Source: Acidobacteriota bacterium (GTDB taxonomy: Bacteria > Acidobacteriota > Blastocatellia > Pyrinomonadales > Pyrinomonadaceae). From it: a stretch of 64,000 bases of DNA. The stretch is from NCBI GenBank assembly GCA_023389035.1, contig JAEWFC010000023.1, forward strand, positions 1-64,000, written 5' to 3'. The notes under the pieces were generated by a model. It ran no database searches. It saw only the letters and a program-made list of their open reading frames with translations, and was not told the origin of the DNA. How positions within the stretch are numbered: the stretch's first letter is position 1; every line of letters starts with the position of its first letter. The position numbers and the translations under genes were made by a program. Shown in pieces: positions 52,063 to 59,277 of the stretch.

Positions 52063-52261
52063 CGTTTTGAAAAATTGGCCACTTCTCTGATAATGCGATA
52101 GCAAACTCGCATGAATATCCCAGAATATATACAGAACATTCGAAAGGTTACGTATTAGGCAAGTCCGTCACTATCAAAAAATAATCGTCGCCCTGACAGA
52201 AACGACCGGATAATGAAAGAGATCGATAAGATCGATTTCATCGATTAGTGGTTCTACTAGG

Positions 52262-52546
52262 GTCGCGTAGCGACGGTTGAATGTAGCCGTGGGTGACAAC
52301 CCACGGAAGGTGGAATCGGTGTGGCCGTCGCGTTAGCGACGATTGATCAAAGGACGTTGAAGCGGCCTTTAGTAATAAATCGCACGACCACGCCGTGAAC
52401 GGCGTGGCGAATCACCGCGAAACGCGGGAAGGCGGCTATGGCCGCCTAAGGCGGACCGGATCTCAATCGTCGCTCCCGCGACGGTTTTTGGTTTCGATGT
52501 CCGTGGGTTGAAACCCACGGCTACAATGATGGACCGCTACGCGGTC
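52262..52546. repeat. Array of nine short hairpins
   Basis: In 285 bases there are at least nine perfect small stems: 52262-52274 (GTCGC/GCGAC), 52287-52306 (CCGTGGGT/ACCCACGG), 52326-52341 (CGTCGC/GCGACG), 52388-52407 (CCACGCC/GGCGTGG), 52415-52427, 52431-52446 (GGCGGC/GCCGCC), 52468-52483, 52501-52520 (CCGTGGGT/ACCCACGG again) and 52532-52546 (GACCGC/GCGGTC). The GTAGCCGTGGG..CCCACGG unit occurs in both orientations. It looks like a nest of REP-type elements. Confidence 0.75.
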
Positions 52547-52598
52547 GTGGAAATTTTTGCATTGCCGCGATGGCAAATTCACTCGAACCCAACAATGT

Positions 52599-52823
52599 AT
52601 GAACAAGAATGAGATCGAAACGGTTGCGAGCAATTTAACTCTAGCGTTCTATTCTGCTGTAGAACGTTTGCCACCATATTTGGGAGAAAATCGACGGCGG
52701 GATGCACAACCTCCGGCCGGATTAGACATGAGGAATCCGTCGATCAGTGCCGACGATGTATTTGATGTGTATCAGCGTTTTACCAGGATGCTGGAACAAA
52801 CCGACAACGCCTCGTCGAGCTGA
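52599..52823 (+). CDS. Possible small protein next to the hairpin array
   Basis: 74 residues from the ATG at 52599: helical NKNEIETVASNLTLAFYSAVERLPPYLGE, then RNPSISADDVFDVYQRFTRMLEQ. It has no clear Shine-Dalgarno and no recognised domain. Composition is protein-like, unlike the repeats before it. Confidence 0.45.
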   Translation: MNKNEIETVASNLTLAFYSAVERLPPYLGENRRRDAQPPAGLDMRNPSISADDVFDVYQRFTRMLEQTDNASSS

Positions 52824-52864
52824 AACCCGATCGCAGCTCATGCAACAGGATCCGACGATCGCCG

Positions 52865-53752
52865 TCACCCTGCAGTGGTTTCGCCGCCTAGTAGGGTTAG
52901 GACTTCGCCGGTGATGTAGCTTGAGTCGGCGTTTGATGCGAAGAAGACGAATGCGGGGGCGATCTCTTCGGGTTGAGCGGGGCGTTTCATTGGGGTGTCG
53001 GCGCCGTGTTCGGCGACGTCCTTTGCGTCTTTATCGGCAACGTTGAGCGGCGTCCAGACCGGGCCGGGCGAGACGCAGTTGACGCGAATTCCCTTTTCGA
53101 CCAGGCTCTGTGCGAGCGATTTCGTAAAGGCGTGGATGGCGCCTTTGGTCGCCGAATAATCGATGAGCTCTTTGCTACCTTCGAGGCCGGTGATCGAGCC
53201 GCAGTTGACGATCGCACCGCCCTTCGGCAGATGCTTTACCGCCTCGCGTGCCAGATAGAAATAGCCGTAGATGTTCGTGCGAAAGGTCTTGTCGAACTGC
53301 TCGTCAGATATGTCTTCGATCGATTCCTGATGATGCTGATGCGCGGCGTTATTGACCAGAATATCTAGCCCGCCGAATTCCTTGACCGTCTTCGAGATCC
53401 ATTTCTTTGCTGTCGCGGGATCGGACACATCGCCGGATAAGAGCAGGCATCTGCCGCCTTCGGTCTCGACCGCTTCGGCCGTCGTTTTAGCGTCCTTAAG
53501 TTCGACCGGCAGGAACGCGATCGCCACATTCGCACCTTCGCGGGCGAAGAGCACGGCGACAGAACGCCCGATGCCGGAATCGCCGCCAGTGATCAGGGCA
53601 GTTTTGCCTTTCAGCTTGCCCGAACCTTTATAGTCAGGCGCAAGGAACTGCGGCGCCGGGTCGATCTTATGTTCCAACCCGGGCCGCTGTTGATGTTGTT
53701 TCGGCATTGGCGACTTTGGCCGTTCGCCCTTTTGTTTTTTCGCTGTCGCCAT
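52865..53752 (-). CDS. Short-chain dehydrogenase/reductase, YghA/YhdF type
   Basis: 295 residues. A basic, Pro-rich N-terminal extension (about 45 residues) precedes a classical SDR Rossmann fold: TGGDSGIGRSVAVLFAREGA (NAD(P) site), NNAAHQHH, catalytic Ser in NCGSITGLEGS, Tyr-Lys in DYSATKGAIHAFTKS, and VNCVSPGPVWTPLN. The extended N-terminus is typical of the general-stress SDR subgroup. A stress-response role fits the small protein encoded just upstream. Confidence 0.92.
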   Translation of the reverse strand: MATAKKQKGERPKSPMPKQHQQRPGLEHKIDPAPQFLAPDYKGSGKLKGKTALITGGDSGIGRSVAVLFAREGANVAIAFLPVELKDAKTTAEAVETEGGRCLLLSGDVSDPATAKKWISKTVKEFGGLDILVNNAAHQHHQESIEDISDEQFDKTFRTNIYGYFYLAREAVKHLPKGGAIVNCGSITGLEGSKELIDYSATKGAIHAFTKSLAQSLVEKGIRVNCVSPGPVWTPLNVADKDAKDVAEHGADTPMKRPAQPEEIAPAFVFFASNADSSYITGEVLTLLGGETTAG

Positions 53753-53884
53753 CTCTAAAATCGGACTTCCAAATTCCTAGTTTCCCCCTTTCTTCTTTCG
53801 CGGTTACTTTTCTTATAACCACGAAATGTTCTTATAACCACGAAATGGGAAAACGGGAAACTGCAGTTCACTTTTGCCAATTTG

Positions 53885-54076
53885 CTAGTCGGACTTTTTA
53901 CGGCCGGAACCTCCGGGATTTTTACCGCCGCCATCCTGTTTGTTGACGGTAGCCCATGCCCGGCTTTCGGCTTCATCCTTTGATACGCCTTTCTCACGGT
54001 AGCTTTCGGCGATGTGATCGGCCTTTCGCTCCTGTTTCGATGTGTATTTACTGGTACCGTCTTTCTTTGTTGGCAT
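53885..54076 (-). CDS. Small basic stress-type protein
   Basis: 63 residues (start at the inner ATG with AGGGGG just upstream): PTKKDGTSKYTSKQERKADHIAESYREKGVSKDEAESRAWATVNKQDGGG, ending in a Gly/Lys tail. It matches the widespread small family annotated as plasmid stabilisation or general stress proteins, with the conserved AExRAWATVNK motif. Its place upstream of the general-stress SDR supports a stress role, though the molecular function is unknown. Confidence 0.75.
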   Translation of the reverse strand: MPTKKDGTSKYTSKQERKADHIAESYREKGVSKDEAESRAWATVNKQDGGGKNPGGSGRKKSD

Positions 54077-54092
54077 AACTCCCCCTTTGTCT

Positions 54093-54305
54093 CTAACCCA
54101 GGCCAAGTCCCGTAACCGCCGCAGGCTGACGAGTTACAGCCCGCGAATAGATATTCCACGCACGCGTGTACATATCTGTGTCGCGGCGCTCGCTGCCGCC
54201 GGCGATCTTTCGTCTCACAACGATCGACGGACCGTCGCCTGTGGGCTGCTCGGTCCGCGTCTTCATCTGCCTGCCTTCTGCAATATTTAACGTAAGCATG
54301 ATCAA
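54093..54305 (-). CDS. Possible small protein upstream of the stress gene
   Basis: Up to 70 residues, perhaps 57 from the inner ATG (MKTRTEQPTGDGPSIVVRRKIAGGSERRDTDMYTRAWNIYSRAV). It ends 17 bases before the start of the stress-type gene on the same strand. No recognised domain; only position and reading-frame length support it. Confidence 0.35.
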   Translation of the reverse strand: MIMLTLNIAEGRQMKTRTEQPTGDGPSIVVRRKIAGGSERRDTDMYTRAWNIYSRAVTRQPAAVTGLGLG

Positions 54306-54535
54306 CTTCCCCCTGATTACTTCCCTTGTTCGTTACGTGTCTTGCTTCAGACCATACTTACTTCGTGTGAGGAATCCATACGATCTGTTCGTTCGGTGGT
54401 ATTAACTGCAACGGGTATGCCAGAGTGAGGCATGGTGTCCGTGCGAGGCGCGACAGGCGATTTTGTTGACATCACATAACCCTTCTTGTAGCCTCAGTTT
54501 ATATCGGCTAGGACCTCTGATCGGGAAGAAATAAT

Positions 54536-55495
54536 TTGAGCACACTCAGCAAACTCGAACTGCCACCACAGGGATTGAACACCCTCTTCGGCGTACAGGA
54601 TCAAAACATCAAATATCTGGAGTCCGTACTCGACGTGAACATAGGTGCACGCGGGAACGAGCTGCTGATAGACGGCGACCCGTCCGATATCGAAACGGTC
54701 GAAGCGATACTGCGCGATTTCTCGGAGCTGTTTGACGGCGGGCAGACGTTCACCGACAAAGAGCTGAAGGACGCTTTTAAGCAGATCGCGGAAGATCGGG
54801 CTTATAGTCTAAAGGACCATTTTCAGCGGAACCGCTTCAACCCATCGGGCAAGAAGACGGTCGCACCGAAGACCGCGAACCAGCGGAAGTACCTGGAATC
54901 GATCGCGAAGAACGATCTGGTATTCGGTATCGGCGTGGCCGGCACCGGCAAGAGCTTTCTGGCGGTCGCGATGGCGGTCGATGCGCTGTTCAAGAAACAG
55001 GTCTCGCGCATTATCCTGACGCGGCCAGCGGTCGAGGCCGGTGAAAGGCTGGGCTTTTTGCCCGGCGATCTGCAGGACAAGGTCGACCCATACCTGCGTC
55101 CGCTGTACGACGCGCTGTTTGACCTGGTCGATGCGGAAAAGGTGACGAAGATGCTCGAGAAACGCATCATCGAGATCGCCCCACTGGCATTTATGCGCGG
55201 CCGCACGCTGGCAGATGCGTTCATCATTCTCGACGAGGCCCAGAACACCACCAGCGAACAAATGAAGATGTTCCTGACACGCATCGGGTTCGGATCAAAG
55301 GCCGTCGTCACCGGCGACAAGACCCAGATCGACCTGCCCCGCGGACAGCGAAGCGGCCTGAAAGAGGCCGAAGAGGTCCTGCGAGACATCGACATGATCG
55401 ACTTTGTTTACTTCACCGACAAGGACGTGGTCAGGCATAAACTGGTCCAGCTGATCGTGCAGGCGTATGAGACCCATACTTCCGATGAAAGATAA
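54536..55495 (+). CDS. phoH: PhoH family ATPase
   Basis: 319 residues with a TTG start after GGGAAG. The N-terminal KH-like domain (about 10-90) precedes the PhoH NTPase: Walker A VFGIGVAGTGKSFLAVAMA, TRPAVEAGERLGFLPGDLQDKVDPYLRPLYDAL, Walker B AFIILDEAQNTT and VTGDKTQIDLP. PhoH/PhoL usually stands directly before ybeY, with a role in ribosome maturation. Here a four-gene insert including hicAB separates the two. Confidence 0.93.
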   Translation: MSTLSKLELPPQGLNTLFGVQDQNIKYLESVLDVNIGARGNELLIDGDPSDIETVEAILRDFSELFDGGQTFTDKELKDAFKQIAEDRAYSLKDHFQRNRFNPSGKKTVAPKTANQRKYLESIAKNDLVFGIGVAGTGKSFLAVAMAVDALFKKQVSRIILTRPAVEAGERLGFLPGDLQDKVDPYLRPLYDALFDLVDAEKVTKMLEKRIIEIAPLAFMRGRTLADAFIILDEAQNTTSEQMKMFLTRIGFGSKAVVTGDKTQIDLPRGQRSGLKEAEEVLRDIDMIDFVYFTDKDVVRHKLVQLIVQAYETHTSDER

Positions 55496-55703
55496 GACCA
55501 CTAAACCTCTCAGAGCGGAGGCTAGATTGTTGACCGGTTTTCGAGTAACAATCCCGAAACGGTTTCGAGACTCTATGGGTTTGAAGCCTGGCGATTCGGT
55601 GAAGTTTGATCTGAAGGAAGGTTACGCAGTAATTTCGATCGTTCCGAACAAAAACAAAAGGGATCGTCGTTCCGAAAATCGCGAACCGCAAGAGACGTCT
55701 TAG
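55485..55703 (+). CDS. AbrB/MazE-like DNA-binding protein
   Basis: 72 residues from the ATG at 55485, which overlaps the phoH stop by 11 bases. The swapped-hairpin AbrB fold is visible: LLTGFRVTIPKRFRDSMGLKPGDSVKFDLKEGYAVISIVP. The tail is basic and disordered (NKNKRDRRSENREPQ). It could be an antitoxin-type repressor for the hicAB genes 4 bases downstream, or the remnant of an older module. Confidence 0.8.
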   Translation: MKDKTTKPLRAEARLLTGFRVTIPKRFRDSMGLKPGDSVKFDLKEGYAVISIVPNKNKRDRRSENREPQETS

Positions 55704-55707
55704 TTTA

Positions 55708-55893
55708 ATGAAGGTTAAGGAAGTTCTGCGTTTGCTTGAGAAGGATGGCTGGACTCTGACTCGCACAAAGGGCAGCCACCGACAATATAAGCATGCGAAA
55801 AAAGCGGGAACCGTTACTGTTTCCGGCAAGGAGAGTCTCGATATTCCTCCAGGCACTCTGAATAGTATTTTAAAGCAGGCGGGGCTAAAATAA
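55708..55893 (+). CDS. hicA: HicA-family mRNA interferase toxin
   Basis: 61 residues, the standard HicA size, a double-stranded-RNA-binding-like fold that cuts mRNA in the ribosome context. The catalytic His24 sits in TRTKGSHRQYKHA, and VTVSGKESLDIPPGTLNSILKQAGL is the usual C-terminal part. It is followed 5 bases later by hicB. Confidence 0.92.
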   Translation: MKVKEVLRLLEKDGWTLTRTKGSHRQYKHAKKAGTVTVSGKESLDIPPGTLNSILKQAGLK

Positions 55894-55898
55894 GAACG

Positions 55899-56114
55899 AT
55901 GAAATACCTGGTCATTATCGAGAAAGGTGATTCGAGCTATGGAGCTTATGTTCCCGACCTTCCAGGATGCGTCGCGGTTGGCGAAACGGAGGAGGATGTC
56001 CTGAACCTTATTCACGACGCGATCGAATTTCACCTCGATGGACTTCGTGAGGAAGGAGCCTCAATTCCTTATCCCAGATCGAATGTCGAATTTATAGAAG
56101 TGCATGCGAATTGA
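55899..56114 (+). CDS. hicB: HicB-family antitoxin
   Basis: 71 residues: the partial RNase-H-like HicB fold, KYLVIIEKGDSSYGAYVPDLPGCVAVGETEEDVLNLIHDAIEFHLDGLREEG, ending PRSNVEFIEV. It lacks the C-terminal DNA-binding domain of longer HicB proteins, so transcriptional control of the locus may rest with the upstream AbrB-like protein. It overlaps the following gene by 11 bases. Confidence 0.92.
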   Translation: MKYLVIIEKGDSSYGAYVPDLPGCVAVGETEEDVLNLIHDAIEFHLDGLREEGASIPYPRSNVEFIEVHAN

Positions 56115-56676
56115 AACGTCGGCTCCTCAACAGCGGCATGCGGATGCCGTTCACGTCGTTGAGTTCTACCCCTCGCTAGACGACTATATATACATCTGCA
56201 CGAAACTAACGGAGTCGACACCTGCTACGCCAGCCACAACCTATGCCTATCATGCATTTCTTTTCGTAAACGCGATCGTAGTCCCAGCATTTCTCTGGTT
56301 GAACGGATACTTTGTTGGCGGGTTTGTCGTGTTCGGCGCCTACGTGGGTGCGTTAATAGCACTTGTTCCGATAGTAGACTCGGATCGAATCCGAAAGTAC
56401 TATGCCAGTGTTTTTGGCGAACGCGAGAATCGAATTGCAAGGGTCGAACTGTCGAACGCCGGCCTTCTATATTCTGAAAATGATTGTTACTTGTTTTGGA
56501 CCTGGGAAAGCATCGAATCTGTCGAGGAGACTGAGGACTCGATAATCTTTTTCTCAGAGGGAAACGGACTGGGTGTTAGGAAAAGTGGTTTCGCCTACCA
56601 GGATGAACAGAAGCAGTTTTCCGACTTTGCTAACTCACGAATGAAAGCGGCGACGGTCAGGCAATTGTCAGAATGA
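56104..56676 (+). CDS. YcxB-like membrane protein
   Basis: 190 residues. Two membrane helices (about 50-90: HAFLFVNAIVVPAFLWLNGYF, FVVFGAYVGALIALVPIV) and a C-terminal cytoplasmic YcxB-like domain (RVELSNAGLLYSENDCYLFWTWESIESVEETEDSIIFFSEGN). Such proteins often accompany small regulatory modules but have no known reaction. The ATG lies inside the hicB end and its stop overlaps the ybeY start, so the row hicB - ycxB - ybeY is translationally coupled. Confidence 0.78.
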   Translation: MRIETSAPQQRHADAVHVVEFYPSLDDYIYICTKLTESTPATPATTYAYHAFLFVNAIVVPAFLWLNGYFVGGFVVFGAYVGALIALVPIVDSDRIRKYYASVFGERENRIARVELSNAGLLYSENDCYLFWTWESIESVEETEDSIIFFSEGNGLGVRKSGFAYQDEQKQFSDFANSRMKAATVRQLSE

Positions 56677-57125
56677 TCGTTAATCTCCAACGAAAGGTGA
56701 AGATAAAGGCGGCGGATTTTATGCCGCTCTTCGTTACGATCAGGGCGACGGTCGAGGAGGTCGGCGGGCGGAATTTTTCGGTGGCGTTGGTGTCGGATAA
56801 GCGGATGCAGGAACTGAACCAGCTCTTTCGCGGCAAGGATTCGACGACCGATGTGCTGTCCTTCCCGCACGAGACGGATGAGTTTGAAAAGGCTCACGCC
56901 GCTGCCGCGGATGATGATGAGCCGCATCATGAATCGATCGGCGACATCGTTATCTCAGTTGAACAGGCAGAGCGACAGGCCAATGAACACGGATTGCCGC
57001 TCGATACCGAGATCAAACAGCTAATGCTCCACGGCGTCCTGCACCTGTGCGGCTACGACCACGAAACCGACAAAGGCGAGATGAATAACCGCGAGTTAGA
57101 GCTGCGTGAGAAGATAGGAATCTAG
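56673..57125 (+). CDS. ybeY: Endoribonuclease YbeY
   Basis: 150 residues, a zinc-dependent RNase for 16S rRNA 3'-end maturation and ribosome quality control. The metal site is His120, His124 and His130 in LMLHGVLHLCGYDHETD. SFPHETDEFE and GDIVISVEQAERQANEHGL precede it, with a short acidic insert (AAAADDDEPHH). It is normally paired with phoH, which here lies four genes upstream. Confidence 0.94.
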   Translation: MIVNLQRKVKIKAADFMPLFVTIRATVEEVGGRNFSVALVSDKRMQELNQLFRGKDSTTDVLSFPHETDEFEKAHAAAADDDEPHHESIGDIVISVEQAERQANEHGLPLDTEIKQLMLHGVLHLCGYDHETDKGEMNNRELELREKIGI

Positions 57126-57215
57126 GTGTTATCTTCGACGATACTTTACCCTCTAGCGTTCGCTAAGGTCGAAATAGGAAACCGGAAATCGAATCGCTCA
57201 AATTTTTGCGAGACC

Positions 57216-57592
57216 TTATTTTCGGTTGACGAGTTTTGAAACAGCGTAGAAGATAACGCCATTAAGGGCGATGCTGGGGAAGGTCCAGGCAAAACCAACA
57301 TCGCGGTCGAGAAGGCCGCTTATAACAACCAGTGTTACGCTCCACGGAAAAGCGAACGCGACCCCGATTCCCCACCATTCTTCTTTCAGATACTCCAGGA
57401 TGGTAAGCGGTAAAGCGAAAAGCAAATAGATAAGCGGAAGCAACCACGGGCGATGAGTCTGTCGAAATGAAGCGCCAAATAACGCCACAAATAGAGCAGC
57501 TCCGACCGCAACCCCTCCGAATAAAATGAGAATCTCAGTTCCGTGAAAAAAAAAGAAGCACTCGCAAATGATATATCAGAAATAAAGATCAC
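57216..57592 (-). pseudogene. Small membrane protein with a frameshift at a T9 tract
   Basis: The 3' part (GTG at 57488, 90 codons) encodes about three membrane helices with RPWLLPLIYLLFALPLTILEYLKEEWWGI. Sequence-like protein continues upstream of it in the same frame (FHGTEILILFGGVAVGAALFVALFGASF) but has no start codon. A GTG with GAGG before it at 57592 opens another frame (IFISDISFASASFFF) that meets it exactly at nine T (minus strand, 57546-57554). One extra T would join both into a single protein of about 125 residues. This is either slippage, a phase-variable tract or an error. Confidence 0.5.
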
Positions 57593-57641
57593 GAAACCTC
57601 GCGTAAATGGCGTGTGAGCAACTCAGTCTTCGTATAAATAG

Positions 57642-59186
57642 ATGTCCAACATAGAAAAAACTGCTGAACCTTGTGTGATGGTGATCTTTGGGGCGACGGG
57701 CGACCTGACGAAGCGGAAGCTCTTTCCTGCTCTTTATAATCTGGCGAAGGACGGGCATTTGCCTGAGAATTTTGCGATCGTGGGCGTTGGGCGGCAGGAG
57801 ATGCTGAGCGAGGATTTTCGCAAGCAGATGACCGCAGACCTAAAGGAATATGCCGATTCGCCCGATGCAAAGCTGATCAAATGGTTCGCCGGGCGGACGT
57901 ATTACACGGGCGGCGATTTTGACGACGACAAAAAACTATTCGCGGACATTAAGGACATGCTCCGCGATGTGACGGCCTCGCACAAGATCCCCGAAAATTA
58001 CTTTTACTACATGGCGATACCGCCGCAGATGTTCGCGGGCGTGGCGGAAAAGATCGTCGCGAACGGTCTTGGGAAAGAAGAGAAAGGCCATTGGCGGCGG
58101 TTCATCTTTGAAAAGCCATTCGGCCGTTCGCTCGAGTCAGCGAAAAAGCTGAACAACGATCTGCTGAAGATCCTAAAAGAAGATCAGATCTATCGCATCG
58201 ACCACTATCTCGGGAAAGAGACAGTGCAGAACCTGTTGGTGTTTCGTTTCGGGAACAGCATTTGGGAGCCGATCTGGAACAGGAACTACGTCGATCACGT
58301 GCAGATCACGGTCGCTGAGCAGCTTGGAGTCGAGGGCCGAGGCGGCTATTACGAGACGGCCGGAGCTCTGCGGGACATGATCCCGAACCACATCTTTCAG
58401 CTGGTGACGCTGACCGCGATGGAGCCGCCCTCGTCATTCCGTGCCGATGCGGTGCGTGACGAACAGGTGAAAGTGCTGCAGTGCATCAAATGCTTTTCGC
58501 CGGAAGACGCTTTGCAGGACGCGGTCCGCGGGCAATATGGGGCGGGCTCGATGGAAGACGGCACCGGCCGTGGGAAGCCGAAAACGGTAAAAGTGCCCGC
58601 ATACCGCAAGGAAGATGACGTTGCGAAGAATTCTGCGACCGAGACATACGCGGCACTGAAGCTCTCGATCGACAATTGGCGCTGGGCTGATGTCCCCTTT
58701 TACGTTCGCACGGGCAAGCGTATGCCGACGCGGCACTCGAGCATCGTTATTCAGTTCAAAAAAGCGCCGTTCATCTTATTCCGCGATACCACGGTCGAGC
58801 GGCTGACGACCAACCGCATCGAGATCCACATTCAGCCCGACGAGGGCATCACATTGCATTTCGGAGCGAAGATCCCGGGGCCGGTCGTGAACGTCGGGGC
58901 CGTCGATATGGATTTTAATTACGTCGATCATTTCGGCGAACAGATCTCGACTGGCTATGAGCGGCTGCTGTTTGACTGCATGACCGGCGACGCGACGCTC
59001 TTTCAGCGTGCCGACATGGTCGAATCGGCTTGGGGCATCGTCTCGCCGATACTTGATGTGTGGTCGGCGATCCCGCCGAGAGACTTTCCTAATTACCCCG
59101 CCGGCACTTGGGGGCCGGACGATGCCGACGAACTCCTCGCCCGCGACGGCCGCAAATGGAAAAACACCGTCCATACTGCCGAATAA
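57642..59186 (+). CDS. zwf: Glucose-6-phosphate 1-dehydrogenase
   Basis: 514 residues, typical. It oxidises glucose 6-phosphate to 6-phosphogluconolactone with NADP. N-terminal Rossmann motif IFGATGDLTKRKLFPALYNL, the substrate motif RIDHYLGKETVQNLLVFRFGN with the catalytic His, EKPFGRSLESAK, and the C-terminal NADP-structural region GYERLLFDCMTGDATLFQRADMVE. No pgl or gnd neighbours are visible. The ATG is divergent from the small membrane gene with 49 bp between. Confidence 0.96.
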   Translation: MSNIEKTAEPCVMVIFGATGDLTKRKLFPALYNLAKDGHLPENFAIVGVGRQEMLSEDFRKQMTADLKEYADSPDAKLIKWFAGRTYYTGGDFDDDKKLFADIKDMLRDVTASHKIPENYFYYMAIPPQMFAGVAEKIVANGLGKEEKGHWRRFIFEKPFGRSLESAKKLNNDLLKILKEDQIYRIDHYLGKETVQNLLVFRFGNSIWEPIWNRNYVDHVQITVAEQLGVEGRGGYYETAGALRDMIPNHIFQLVTLTAMEPPSSFRADAVRDEQVKVLQCIKCFSPEDALQDAVRGQYGAGSMEDGTGRGKPKTVKVPAYRKEDDVAKNSATETYAALKLSIDNWRWADVPFYVRTGKRMPTRHSSIVIQFKKAPFILFRDTTVERLTTNRIEIHIQPDEGITLHFGAKIPGPVVNVGAVDMDFNYVDHFGEQISTGYERLLFDCMTGDATLFQRADMVESAWGIVSPILDVWSAIPPRDFPNYPAGTWGPDDADELLARDGRKWKNTVHTAE

Positions 59187-59277
59187 AGTACCCGCTAAAT
59201 TTTTTGTCGCAGTTTTCCCTGCTTTTCCGCATTAGTGGCTAAGGCTCAGCCCATTTACCACTTAGGAGAAGCAGAGA

